64,000 bases of DNA from Larkinella terrae. Lineage in GTDB: Bacteria; Bacteroidota; Bacteroidia; Cytophagales; Spirosomataceae. Where the stretch lies: the NCBI RefSeq assembly GCF_009668025.1, contig NZ_WJXZ01000002.1:124001-188000 (forward strand). The letters are read 5' to 3'. Below, piece by piece: positions 9,120 to 17,398 of this stretch. The notes under the pieces are model-generated. The model made no database searches. It was not told where the DNA came from and was given only the letters and a program-made list of their open reading frames with translations. Each line of letters begins with the position of its first letter. The first letter of the stretch is position 1. The position numbers and the translations under genes are program-made.

Positions 9120-9635
9120 ATGCTGAATTCAACTTCATTGATTGCAGAAGCCCGAACAAAACTCGAAGGATATTTACTAAAGAAAGGACTGCGCCGGTCG
9201 TCGGAGCGGTTTGCCATTCTGGAAGAAGTGTATTCCCGCGACGATCATTTTGACGCCGAGGAGCTTTATCAGGCCATGCACCAGCGGTCGTTTGCCGTTA
9301 GTCGGGCCACGGTTTACAATACGCTTGAGGTGCTGGTCGATTGCCACCTGGTTCGGAAAAACCAGTTTGGTGATGAGGATAATACGAAAAGCCGGTTTGA
9401 GAAATCGCTCGGTCGGCAGCAGCACGCTCACCTGATTTGTGTCAATTGCCACCGGGTGATGGAGTTTTGCGACCCCCGTCTGCAACTGATCAAAAATACC
9501 GTTGGAAACATGCTTCAGTTTCACGTTGAATCGCATTCTCTGGTTTTCTACGGCGAATGCAGCGACGCAGCATGTGTGGCCCGGACGAAAGCCGCTGCGG
9601 AACATGCGAACCTGCAGGAAGGAAAAACCGCTTAA
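9120..9635 (+). CDS. Fur-family metal-responsive transcriptional regulator
   Basis: A 171-residue protein with an N-terminal winged helix (GLRRSSERFAILEEVYSRDDHFDAEELYQAM, then SRATVYNTLEVLVDCHLV). This is followed by the dimerisation/metal domain with AHLICVNCHRVMEFCD and a C-terminal second cysteine pair (ECSDAAC), consistent with a structural zinc site. Family members (Fur, Zur, PerR, Mur) repress genes when loaded with metal or sensing peroxide; the subtype cannot be fixed. The stop overlaps that of the convergent DedA gene: both use the same TTAA. Confidence 0.92.
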   Translation: MLNSTSLIAEARTKLEGYLLKKGLRRSSERFAILEEVYSRDDHFDAEELYQAMHQRSFAVSRATVYNTLEVLVDCHLVRKNQFGDEDNTKSRFEKSLGRQQHAHLICVNCHRVMEFCDPRLQLIKNTVGNMLQFHVESHSLVFYGECSDAACVARTKAAAEHANLQEGKTA

Positions 9636-10285
9636 TCGCTCACGGGCTCTTTCTCCTTTTTCATGTCTTTCCGGGCGTTGATGTACCCGCGGATGACCGT
9701 GAACGTCGTGATGCCCAGGAAGAAAATGATGATGTATTGCACGTAATCGACAATGCCCGGGAATTTTTCCCCGAAATAATACCCTCCTCCGACCAGTGAC
9801 AACACCCAGATCGCTCCACCGATCACATTGTAGAGCATAAAATACCGGATATCCATGCGGATCAGGCCGGAGAGAATCGGGGCAAACGTGCGAACAACCG
9901 GTAAAAACCGGGCCACGATCAGCGTCCGGCTGCCGTATTTCAGAAAGTATTCGCGGGTGGTTTCAATGTATTTTTTCTTGAAGAACAGCGAATCCGGGCG
10001 GTTTTGCAGGCGATCACCGAAGTAAATGCCCGTCAGATAGCCCGTCAGCGATCCCAGCACGGCGGCTCCGAAAATACAGATCAGCAGTAGCCACAGGGGC
10101 ACGGCCAGAATTTTGGTTCCGGCAAAAACACCCGATAAAAACAGCAGATAATCGCCGGGCAGAAAAAAACCGAAGAACAGGCCGTTCTCGATAAAAATGA
10201 TCAGGGTGATCAATACCAGCCCGCCCGTCCGAATGATTTCCTCGGAATTGAGTAAGTATTGGAAAAATTCGGAAATGGCGTTCAT
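9632..10285 (-). CDS. DedA-family membrane protein
   Basis: A 217-residue inner-membrane protein with five or six hydrophobic segments. Family signatures are FIENGLFFGFFLPGDYLLFLSG (residues about 32-53), the G-x-x-x-G-YxxG region LGSLTGYLTGIYFGDRL, and the re-entrant RTLIVARFLPVVRTFAPILSGLIRM (about 119-143). DedA proteins act in membrane lipid transport, with several implicated in undecaprenyl-phosphate or phosphatidylethanolamine recycling. Convergent with the Fur-type gene, sharing a TTAA stop overlap. A strong hairpin (10304-10378) lies between it and the ABC-F gene upstream, so it probably has its own promoter. Confidence 0.92.
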   Translation of the reverse strand: MNAISEFFQYLLNSEEIIRTGGLVLITLIIFIENGLFFGFFLPGDYLLFLSGVFAGTKILAVPLWLLLICIFGAAVLGSLTGYLTGIYFGDRLQNRPDSLFFKKKYIETTREYFLKYGSRTLIVARFLPVVRTFAPILSGLIRMDIRYFMLYNVIGGAIWVLSLVGGGYYFGEKFPGIVDYVQYIIIFFLGITTFTVIRGYINARKDMKKEKEPVSD

Positions 10286-10303
10286 TTGTCAATGGGTGGA
10301 TAA

Positions 10304-10378
10304 GCGAATGAGTGATTGAGTGAATAGCTTCGCAGGAAGCAGAAATTGGCGAAGCTAGTCACTCAATCGCTCATTCGC
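10304..10378. repeat. Long imperfect hairpin between the ABC-F and DedA genes
   Basis: Arms 10304-10332 and 10350-10378 pair over 29 positions with two mismatches, around a 17-base loop. The arms contain GAATGAGTGATTGAGTGA-type sequence. It lies just after the end of the ABC-F gene and could terminate it. No clean U-tract follows on the minus strand, so a dispersed palindromic element is equally possible. Confidence 0.8.
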
Positions 10379-10388
10379 TCATTCAAAA

Positions 10389-12272
10389 TTATAAGTATTC
10401 CGCCAGCTCCAGCCAGCGGTCGGATTTTTCAGAAATTTCTTGATCGATTTGTTCGATTTGCCGCGCCCACGTTGTCAATTCTTCGTGGTTTTTGGAACCG
10501 GTATTCAACTGATCCAATAAACCGCTTTTTCGTTGTTCCAGTTCCTCAATTTCTTTTTCCAGCGTTTCGTATTCGCGTTGCTCTTTAAACGACAGTTTTC
10601 GCTTGCCTGAACTGGCCGGAACTTCGGGTTTATTTTCTGGAACAGAGGTAGTTGGAACCGGCTTGGCTTTTTCGACCGGTTTCCGCTCGGCAGGCTGACT
10701 GGCTTTGCGTTCGCGGTAGTCGGTATAGTTGCCCGGGAAATCGCTGATTTTTCCACCGCCTTCAAATATGAAGGTATGATCGACCAGGCGATCCATGAAA
10801 TAACGGTCGTGGGAGACGAGCAGTATGCAACCCGGAAAATTCAGCAGAAATTCTTCCAGTACATTGAGCGTCGTGATGTCCAGATCGTTCGTCGGTTCGT
10901 CGAGAATCAGGAAATTGGGATTCTGCACCAGCACCAGCAGCAACTGTAAGCGTCGTTTTTCACCGCCCGAGAGTTTGTGAACGTAATCGTACTGCTTGTT
11001 GCGGTCGAACAGAAAATGCTGCAGGAATTGCGAAATTGTCACGGTTTCGCCCGTTCCGAGCTTGATGACTTCGGCCACCTCCTGCACCACGTCGATCACC
11101 CGCTGATTGTCCGGAATCACCAGATCCGACTGCGTATAATAGCCGATTTTAACGGTTCCGCCGGTGCTGATGATCCCCGAATCGGGGCGCAGTTCACCGG
11201 TAATCATGTTCAGCAGGGTGGTTTTTCCCATGCCGTTTTTCCCGATGATGCCGATGCGGTCGTTGCGCCGGAAGGTATACGTAAAATGATCGAGCAGCAC
11301 GTTATCGCCAAACCGTTTGCTGACGTTTTCCAGTTCGATGATTTTGCTGCCCAGCCGCGCCGTCCGGATGTTCAGCTCCAGTTGGTCGTTGCCCAGCTTG
11401 GTATGGGCTTTATCTTTCACGTCGTCGAACGCATCGACCCGGTATTGGGCTTTGGTGCCGCGCGCTTTGGGCTGTCGGCGCATCCAGTCGAGTTCGCGCC
11501 GGAACAGGTTTTTTGCCTTATCGACCTCGGCCGCCAGAATTGCCTGCCTTTCCGCTTTCTTTTCGAGAAAATAGGCGTAATTGCCCTTGTAGCTAAACAA
11601 CGTCTGTTGATCCAGTTCGACAATCTGGTTACAAACCCGGTCCAGGAAATACCGGTCGTGCGATACCAGCAACAGCGTTGAGTTGTTGGTCGACAGGAAA
11701 TTTTCGAGCCATTCGATGGTTTCCAGATCGAGGTGGTTGGTCGGTTCGTCCATGATCAGCAAATCCGGGTTTTCGATCAGCACCTGCGCCATCGCCACCC
11801 GTTTCCGCTGCCCACCCGACAGCGTCGCGACTTTTTGCGTTACGTCGTGAATGCCCAACTGCCCCAGAATCTGCTTCATCTGCGTTTCGTAATCCCAGGC
11901 CTGAAGCGTATCCATTTGCTGCATGGCGCGGTCGAGCGCATCGTGATTGTCGGAAAGCAGGGCTTTTTCGTACTGGCGGATGGCGGTCAGGGCCGGATTG
12001 TCGCCGGTCAGAACCACTTCAATGACGGTCAGGTTGTCGTCCAGTTGGGGTTGTTGTTCCAGAAACCCGACGGTAATGTCTTTCCGGATGCTGACCAGCC
12101 CATCGTCCGGGGGCATTCCGCCGGCCAGAATCGATAAAAGAGTGGACTTGCCCGTACCATTGGCACCAACGATAGCGACTTTATCCCCCCGGCTCATTCC
12201 GAACGTCACGTTCCGAAACAACCATTTGTCGCCGAAGGATTTGGATAGATTTTCTGCGGATAAATAATTCAT
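10389..12272 (-). CDS. ABC-F family ATPase (Uup-like)
   Basis: About 627 residues, two ABC domains in one chain and no membrane segments. The first has Walker A GANGTGKST and signature LSGGQRKRVAMAQVL, then DEPTNHLDLETIEWLE. The second has GKNGMGKTT, LSGGEKRRLQLLLVL and DEPTNDLDITTL. The linker is long, and a charged C-terminal coiled coil (FKEQREYETLEKEIEELEQRKSG) is typical of Uup-type ABC-F proteins. These act on ribosomes or DNA rather than transport. I place the start at 12272 (MNYLSAENLSKSFG): the longer reading from 12290 would begin upstream of the TATCTTTG element at 12280-12287. Confidence 0.93.
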   Translation of the reverse strand: MNYLSAENLSKSFGDKWLFRNVTFGMSRGDKVAIVGANGTGKSTLLSILAGGMPPDDGLVSIRKDITVGFLEQQPQLDDNLTVIEVVLTGDNPALTAIRQYEKALLSDNHDALDRAMQQMDTLQAWDYETQMKQILGQLGIHDVTQKVATLSGGQRKRVAMAQVLIENPDLLIMDEPTNHLDLETIEWLENFLSTNNSTLLLVSHDRYFLDRVCNQIVELDQQTLFSYKGNYAYFLEKKAERQAILAAEVDKAKNLFRRELDWMRRQPKARGTKAQYRVDAFDDVKDKAHTKLGNDQLELNIRTARLGSKIIELENVSKRFGDNVLLDHFTYTFRRNDRIGIIGKNGMGKTTLLNMITGELRPDSGIISTGGTVKIGYYTQSDLVIPDNQRVIDVVQEVAEVIKLGTGETVTISQFLQHFLFDRNKQYDYVHKLSGGEKRRLQLLLVLVQNPNFLILDEPTNDLDITTLNVLEEFLLNFPGCILLVSHDRYFMDRLVDHTFIFEGGGKISDFPGNYTDYRERKASQPAERKPVEKAKPVPTTSVPENKPEVPASSGKRKLSFKEQREYETLEKEIEELEQRKSGLLDQLNTGSKNHEELTTWARQIEQIDQEISEKSDRWLELAEYL

Positions 12273-12279
12273 TGTACGG

Positions 12280-12287
12280 CAAAGATA
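12280..12287 (-). promoter_or_regulatory. Predicted -7 element almost abutting the ABC-F start codon
   Basis: Reads TATCTTTG on the minus strand (full TAnnTTTG match). Its last base is only 7 bases before the ATG, so transcription should begin within a few bases of the start codon. Confidence 0.45.
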
Positions 12288-12454
12288 CACAGACAGAACC
12301 GGATCGCCGAGGTTCTCCGGCCCGGTTCGCAGCGAAAATAGAACAAGGGATGTCGGTACCGTACCAAAGAGGATAGAATTTTCGGACGAAATGTGGTAAC
12401 TTTCCGATCGAATTTCCTTTAACTTATTTAGAGCTTAATCCATTAACCCCATTC

Positions 12455-13450
12455 ATGCGAAAATTAATTGCTCTGGTTGGCGTAGCGTGTTTCCTTGCAA
12501 CGAGTGGTCGGGCGCAGGTGTCCGACGATGTAAAAAAATCGTATACACAGCCCATTCCGGGCAGCACCCTGACGTATGACATGGTGGCCATTCCGGGCGG
12601 AACATTCACGATGGGCAGCCCGGCCAATGAAAAAGGCCGCAAACCCGACGAAGGACCACAGCATAAAGTGACCATTGAGCCGTTCTGGATGGGGAAAATG
12701 GAAGTAACCTGGGATCTGTTCGATCTGTTTGCGTTCAAAAATATGGAAAAGGAGATGGCCAACCGGACGCCCGGTTTTGATCTGGCCAAAACCGATGCCG
12801 CCACGCGCCCCAGTCCGCCGTACGTGGATATGTCGTTCGGCATGGGCCGGGCCGGTTATCCCGCCATCAACATGACGCAATATTCGGCCATTCACTTTTG
12901 TGCGTGGCTGTACGCCAAAACCGGTATTTTCTACCGCCTGCCCACCGAAGCAGAATGGGAATACGCCTGCCGCGCGGGAACAACAACGCCGTACTCGTTC
13001 GGAGCCGATGCCAAACAACTGGGTGAATATGCCTGGTTCAGCGGCAACAGCGACGGTTCGTACAAGCAGGTTGGTAAAAAGAAACCGAATCCCTGGGGTC
13101 TGTACGATATGCACGGCAACGTGATGGAGTGGACGCTGGATCAATATTACGCGGATTATTACGCCAAAAAGGCGAAAGGCGAAGTCAAAGAACCGTTCGC
13201 CAAGGTGACGCAACTCTACCCGAACTCGGTGCGGGGCGGTTCCTGGGATGATGAGCCAGCGGTTTTACGTTCTGCCGCCCGGACGCAGTCGGCTCCGGCC
13301 TGGAAAATGCTCGATCCGCAGGCTCCCAAAAGCGAGTGGTGGCTGACGAGCGCGTCGTTTGTTGGTTTTCGGGTCGTTCGGCCAGCAAAAAAACCGTCGG
13401 AAGAAGAAATCAAGGCGTATTATAACCCGCCTTTGATCGAGGAGTATTGA
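12455..13450 (+). CDS. Secreted SUMF1/FGE-sulfatase-domain protein lacking the catalytic cysteines
   Basis: A 331-residue protein with a cleavable signal peptide (LIALVGVACFLATSGRAQ). The formylglycine-generating-enzyme fold follows: MVAIPGGTFTMGSPANEKGRKPDEGPQHKV near residue 46, FWMGKMEVTWDLF, FYRLPTEAEWEYACRAGTTT near 150, and NPWGLYDMHGNVMEW near 208. True FGEs have two reactive cysteines in the GGSW-x-C motif. Here the equivalent reads RGGSWDDEPAVLRSAAR, with no cysteine, so it is probably not a sulfatase activator. Such SUMF1-like proteins can be ligand-binding or have other chemistry. It precedes a Tat-exported oxidoreductase gene by 66 bases, probably one operon. Confidence 0.88.
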   Translation: MRKLIALVGVACFLATSGRAQVSDDVKKSYTQPIPGSTLTYDMVAIPGGTFTMGSPANEKGRKPDEGPQHKVTIEPFWMGKMEVTWDLFDLFAFKNMEKEMANRTPGFDLAKTDAATRPSPPYVDMSFGMGRAGYPAINMTQYSAIHFCAWLYAKTGIFYRLPTEAEWEYACRAGTTTPYSFGADAKQLGEYAWFSGNSDGSYKQVGKKKPNPWGLYDMHGNVMEWTLDQYYADYYAKKAKGEVKEPFAKVTQLYPNSVRGGSWDDEPAVLRSAARTQSAPAWKMLDPQAPKSEWWLTSASFVGFRVVRPAKKPSEEEIKAYYNPPLIEEY

Positions 13451-13516
13451 TTACCAGTTGCTTATTGAATTCCTGTTAATAGACACTATTTATCGTATTT
13501 CTAAACCTTGTTCCTT

Positions 13517-14842
13517 ATGTCAAACGAATCCAACCGCCGGGAGTTTCTGAAACAATCCGGCTTGCTCACGGGCGGTGCCCTGTTGACAACCCTGCCTTCC
13601 TTTGCTTCCTCCTACGGTTTTAACAATTCGGCGGATGATACGATTAAAATCGCACTCATTGGCTGCGGTGGCCGGGGAAGAGGTGCCGCGCTTCAGGCCC
13701 TGAAGACCAAGCAAAATGTGAAGATTGTGGCGATTGCCGATGCATTCCGCGATCAGTTGGACGATGCGTATAAAATCTTAAATCAAAATCCAGAGCTGGC
13801 CAAGCGGGTCGATATTCCGGAAGAACGCAAATTTGTTGGGTTTGATGCCTATCAGAAAGCCATTCCCCTGGCAGATGTGGTGATTCTGGCGACTCCTCCG
13901 GGTTTCCGTCCGATGATGTTTGAAGAAGCCGTGAAACAGGGCAAACACATCTTCATGGAAAAACCGGTCGCTACCGATGCACCGGGTGTTCGTCGGGTAC
14001 TGGCGGCTGCGGAAGAAGCCAAAAAGAAAAAACTGAATGTGGTCGTTGGCTTGCAACGCCATTACCAGCCGAACTACCGCGAGATAATCAAACGGATTCA
14101 CGACGGTGCGCTGGGCGACATCATCGGCGGATCGGTTTACTGGGTCAGCGGGGGCGTTTGGGTAAAACCGCGTCAGCCGAACCAGACCGAAATGGAGCAC
14201 CAGATGCGGAACTGGTATTACTTCAACTGGCTCTGCGGTGACCACATCAACGAGCAGCATATTCACAACATCGACGTCGCCAACTGGGTGAAACGCGGTT
14301 ATCCGGTTTCGGCCCAGGGAACAGGCGGTCGCCAGGTGCGCACCGGCAAGGAATACGGCGAAATCTTTGACCATCACATCGTTGATTACGTTTATGAAGA
14401 CGGCACACTGATCAACAGCCAGTGCCGCCATTACGAAGGGACTTACAGCAAGGTAGACGAAGCGTTCCTGGGTACAAAAGGCCGGGTCGATTCCTTCGGG
14501 CGGCAAAGCGTCCTGAAAGACCACAAAGGCGGTGCGATTTATACCCACAATGGTAAAGGCGACGGCGATCCGTACCAGATCGAGCACGACGAGCTGTTTG
14601 CGGCCATTGCCAAAAATGAATATAAATTCTGGGATGCCGAAAACGGCGCCAAAAGCACCCTGACGGCCATCATGGGCCGGATGGCGACGTATTCGGGTAA
14701 AGTTGTGAAATGGGATGAGGCTCTGAACTCAAACATCAACCTGTTCCCCGATAAACTGGCCTGGGATGCCAAACCAAAACTGTTGCCGAATGCCGACGGT
14801 TTTTATCCCATTGCCGTACCGGGCAAAACGGTAGCAGTTTAA
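13517..14842 (+). CDS. Tat-exported Gfo/Idh/MocA-family oxidoreductase
   Basis: About 441 residues. The N-terminus has a twin-arginine signal (SNRREFLKQSG, then a hydrophobic stretch to about residue 33). A Rossmann domain follows with IALIGCGGRGRGAA and the family EKPVATDAPG motif near residue 150 carrying the catalytic lysine. The C-terminal alpha/beta domain contains GDHINEQHIHNIDVANW. Members oxidise or reduce sugars, inositols and related compounds with a tightly bound NAD(P), in the periplasm when Tat-exported. I use the ATG at 13517; an upstream in-frame TTG at 13508 adds only three residues. Probably co-transcribed with the SUMF1-like gene. Substrate unknown. Confidence 0.9.
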   Translation: MSNESNRREFLKQSGLLTGGALLTTLPSFASSYGFNNSADDTIKIALIGCGGRGRGAALQALKTKQNVKIVAIADAFRDQLDDAYKILNQNPELAKRVDIPEERKFVGFDAYQKAIPLADVVILATPPGFRPMMFEEAVKQGKHIFMEKPVATDAPGVRRVLAAAEEAKKKKLNVVVGLQRHYQPNYREIIKRIHDGALGDIIGGSVYWVSGGVWVKPRQPNQTEMEHQMRNWYYFNWLCGDHINEQHIHNIDVANWVKRGYPVSAQGTGGRQVRTGKEYGEIFDHHIVDYVYEDGTLINSQCRHYEGTYSKVDEAFLGTKGRVDSFGRQSVLKDHKGGAIYTHNGKGDGDPYQIEHDELFAAIAKNEYKFWDAENGAKSTLTAIMGRMATYSGKVVKWDEALNSNINLFPDKLAWDAKPKLLPNADGFYPIAVPGKTVAV

Positions 14843-14860
14843 TTTCTGAACTGTAATTGT

Positions 14861-14980
14861 CTTGAACCGGGATTACACGGATTAAAGGATTAAAAGAAAA
14901 TCATAGTTAATCCTTTGATCCGTGTAATTCCGGTTCAGGCATCTTAGTTAATCCTTGAATCTGCGTAATCCGAGTTCAAG
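14861..14980. repeat. Three copies of a ~32-bp repeat, forming a hairpin plus one inverted copy inside mscS
   Basis: Copy 1 (14861-14892, plus) contains GATTACACGGATTAAAGG. Copy 2 (about 14907-14938) is its inverted near copy with about three differences and a short loop. Copy 3 (14948-14980) is a second inverted, more divergent copy. Copies 1 and 2 could terminate the oxidoreductase operon. Copy 3 overlaps the last codons of the MscS gene. Confidence 0.85.
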
Positions 14981-16065
14981 ACACTTAACCGGGTTTTCGG
15001 CAGACTTTCGGGGTATTCATCCCGGATAAAGGCGATGATGTTTTCCCGGATAAAACAGCGTAAATCGAAACTTTCCGGTGCATTCCGCGAAGAGGTCAGA
15101 ATGCGGATAACCACGTGACCCGGCTGCGTGTCCGTCACCTGAACGACACAAACTTCTTTGTCCCACAAGGGATTATTTTCCACCAGCGCCTTCGCTTTTT
15201 CCCGAATTCGATCCACCGGTACGTTATAATCCAGATACAGCATGACCGTGCCCAAAACCGACGCGTTCGAACGCGTCCAGTTCTGAAACGGTTTTTCGAT
15301 GAAATAGGTAATCGGTAAAATTAACCGCCGACGGTCCCACACCCGCACGACCACATTTGTCAGGTTAATTTCCTCAATTCGTCCCCACTCACTTTCGACC
15401 ACCACGGCGTCATCGACCCGGATTTGTTGCGTAAATGCAATCTGAATCCCGGCCAGCAGGTTGGCAATCGTACGCTGAGCTGCGAAACCGATCACCACCG
15501 ACGCAATCCCGGCCGATGTCAGGAAGCTCAAACCAATTTTACGACCGCCGTTGAACGACAGCAGCAAAACGGAAAAACCGACCACGATGACCACAATGGA
15601 GACGAGTTGCCGGACAAAAACAATCTGCGTCACGAATTTACGGAGGTGCAGGTTGACGTCGCTGGCGGTATCGTACCGCCGAATAATAAGCCGCTCCAGC
15701 ACTTTCAGCGCCTGTACTACCAGCCAGGTGGTGGCAACGGTAAAAGCTACTTCGGCGGTTTTAGACGCGTATGGAAACCGTTGAAAAGACCGCTCTTGTA
15801 TATTGGTGATAATCAGGAAGAAGAGCGACGGAACGAAGAAATAAAACGCGTTTCGGACGTATTTCCGCAGCGCTTCCAGCACTTCGACGTGCCGTCGGCG
15901 GAGCACCATCCGAACGGTCTGCGCGACGACCATGTTGACCAGTAGCCCGGCGCTAACGGCGACCGTCAGCAGCAGCCAGCCGGAAATCTTTCGATTGTGG
16001 CGCAGCCAGCGATCAATTTCGGTACCGATCTGGCTAAAATTATCCCAAAAATCCGTCCAGTTCAT
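14944..16065 (-). CDS. MscS-family mechanosensitive channel
   Basis: A 373-residue protein with a short cytoplasmic start, about four hydrophobic segments (near residues 30-50, 75-95, 105-125 and 155-175), then the MscS pore/beta domain. The latter includes SFLTSAGIASVVIGFAAQRTIANLLAGIQIAFTQQIRVDDAVVV (about 185-230), the pore-lining helix and hinge. It gates under membrane tension to release osmolytes. The C-terminal 14 residues (LSVLNSDYADSRIN) are encoded by a copy of the intergenic repeat, so the original tail seems to have been replaced or extended. Confidence 0.92.
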   Translation of the reverse strand: MNWTDFWDNFSQIGTEIDRWLRHNRKISGWLLLTVAVSAGLLVNMVVAQTVRMVLRRRHVEVLEALRKYVRNAFYFFVPSLFFLIITNIQERSFQRFPYASKTAEVAFTVATTWLVVQALKVLERLIIRRYDTASDVNLHLRKFVTQIVFVRQLVSIVVIVVGFSVLLLSFNGGRKIGLSFLTSAGIASVVIGFAAQRTIANLLAGIQIAFTQQIRVDDAVVVESEWGRIEEINLTNVVVRVWDRRRLILPITYFIEKPFQNWTRSNASVLGTVMLYLDYNVPVDRIREKAKALVENNPLWDKEVCVVQVTDTQPGHVVIRILTSSRNAPESFDLRCFIRENIIAFIRDEYPESLPKTRLSVLNSDYADSRIN

Positions 16066-16155
16066 GGTTTTATAGAGAGGAGTTCAGCTATAAAAACACA
16101 GATAGTGGAAATTGTTCTCCACAGCCGGAAAGTTTTTCCCGCCGGAAAAGTCGGT

Positions 16156-16755
16156 TTAGGGCTGCAACGACCGCACCCAATACACCATCGGTTTAGGCGT
16201 CGAAACCGTTTCGCCGGGATCGGGCCATTCCATGTAACTTCGCAACGACGGTTCTTTGTGGTACCCTCTTTTGGTCCAGAATTCATCGTTCGGGCGGTAG
16301 CCCGGTGGTTTGGCAGGGTGGTTTTCGTCCCGTTCTACCGAACAAAAGCAAGCGGTTTTGTACGTGCCAAAGCTCCGGGCGTGCGCTTCCCGTTCATCGA
16401 AAAACCGGTGACCTAAACCCTGTCCACGAAACGCCGGCAGCAGGATGCTTTCGCCAAAATAGAAAACCGCATCGGTCTCAAAACCAGCGGTTTCAAAAGG
16501 CTGGCGGACATCAGCGGTTTCGTCACGAAGGGGAATGCAGGTTGTTGCACCAACCATTTGCGGCCCTTCGTAAACGGCAAACAGAAACGAGCGTTCCGAC
16601 TGGGCGTAGGTTTTCAGGTATTCTTTTTCGTACGCAATGGTGCCTTCGTAGAGGTACGGGTAATCGCGGAAAACCGCAATGCGCAAAGCCGCCAGATCGT
16701 CAAAAACCGTCTCAATTTCCGATCCTCGTTTCGTACTGAACGACAAAGATCGCAT
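16156..16755 (-). CDS. GNAT-family N-acetyltransferase
   Basis: A 199-residue protein with the acetyl-CoA-binding GNAT core. The region FYFGESILLPAFRGQGLGHRFFDEREAHA (about residues 97-126) contains the RGQGLG pyrophosphate loop. It is preceded by a beta-rich half with MVGATTCIPLRDE and ends in a typical C-terminal region with GYRPNDEFWTKRGY. The acceptor is unknown; no signal peptide, so cytoplasmic. The gene begins 3 bases after the stop of the SnoaL-like gene, so the two are almost certainly co-transcribed and may be translationally coupled. Confidence 0.85.
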   Translation of the reverse strand: MRSLSFSTKRGSEIETVFDDLAALRIAVFRDYPYLYEGTIAYEKEYLKTYAQSERSFLFAVYEGPQMVGATTCIPLRDETADVRQPFETAGFETDAVFYFGESILLPAFRGQGLGHRFFDEREAHARSFGTYKTACFCSVERDENHPAKPPGYRPNDEFWTKRGYHKEPSLRSYMEWPDPGETVSTPKPMVYWVRSLQP

Positions 16756-16758
16756 GGC

Positions 16759-17157
16759 TTACGAAACGGCTTTGATCCAGCCGGGCAGGTTGTAATACGT
16801 TGTTACGCGGGTGATTTTGCCATCGGCCACTTCCAGAAAAGCCGCTGCAGGAACCACATACGTCTGGTTCGTCGCGGCTGGCAAACCGTCTTCAGCTTTC
16901 TTATAAACCCCATTCACGACAAATTCAACCGCAACGCGCCGGTCTGCGGGTTCGGTAAAGAAGACCAGATCGGTCAGCGTTTCATCGTACGACTCGTCCA
17001 TGTGGAGCACAAAATCCGAGAACTTTTCGATGCCGATACGAGCCTCGCCCTGATTGGGCTCGTGCCGGATGTCGGGGCTGACCAGCGCCAGCATGCCGTT
17101 CCAGTCTTTTTGATTGAAGGACTCGTAGTATTTTTTCACAACGTCTAAAGCCGCCAT
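16759..17157 (-). CDS. SnoaL-like / NTF2-fold protein
   Basis: About 132 residues, starting MAALDVVKKYYESFNQKDWNGMLALVSPDI. This is the start of the small alpha+beta NTF2-like fold used by ketosteroid isomerases, SnoaL cyclases and many binding proteins. The end (FLEVADGKITRVTTYYNLPGWIKAVS) fits the family. No diagnostic catalytic residues decide the activity. I use the ATG at 17157, since the longer reading begins inside the TATCTTTG promoter element. First gene of a two-gene operon with the GNAT gene. Confidence 0.8.
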   Translation of the reverse strand: MAALDVVKKYYESFNQKDWNGMLALVSPDIRHEPNQGEARIGIEKFSDFVLHMDESYDETLTDLVFFTEPADRRVAVEFVVNGVYKKAEDGLPAATNQTYVVPAAAFLEVADGKITRVTTYYNLPGWIKAVS

Positions 17158-17181
17158 TCCGATAAGTAGGTTGATTGGGCG

Positions 17182-17189
17182 CAAAGATA
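17182..17189 (-). promoter_or_regulatory. Predicted -7 element for the SnoaL-GNAT operon
   Basis: Reads TATCTTTG on the minus strand, a full TAnnTTTG match, with a TTTA about 19 bases upstream as a weak -33 element. It lies 24 bases before the ATG at 17157, giving a short leader. Confidence 0.5.
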
Positions 17190-17254
17190 GGAAGGATGAC
17201 GATGTGTCTAAAGCATAGGAAAAATAATAGACCGCGATTTCAAACCGTGGGCTA

Positions 17255-17398
17255 TTACAACCTATCTTCAGATTTCTTCAGCCATTTTTTTAATAGTTTT
17301 TCGACCTTCTTCTGTGTTAACGACCGGCCATCGTGATATTGCTGTCGACCTTGTTCAAAACTTTGAAGTAAAATGGGTGATTTCTTCAGGCTTTTCAT
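17255..17398 (-). CDS. Small basic protein translationally overlapped with the DUF1501 gene
   Basis: A 47-residue reading, MKSLKKSPILLQSFEQGRQQ to the end, rich in lysine and predicted helical. Its ATG overlaps the TGA stop of the DUF1501 gene in the four-base ATGA arrangement common for coupled genes. I do not recognise a family. A longer reading in the same frame, to 17626, would be antisense-like junk inside DUF1501, so only the short form is plausible. It may be a real small partner or chance. Confidence 0.4.
   Translation of the reverse strand: MKSLKKSPILLQSFEQGRQQYHDGRSLTQKKVEKLLKKWLKKSEDRL

Noticed and set aside
12455-13450. Genuine formylglycine-generating enzyme (sulfatase activator)
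   Set aside because: The GGSW motif lacks both reactive cysteines and no sulfatase gene is adjacent.
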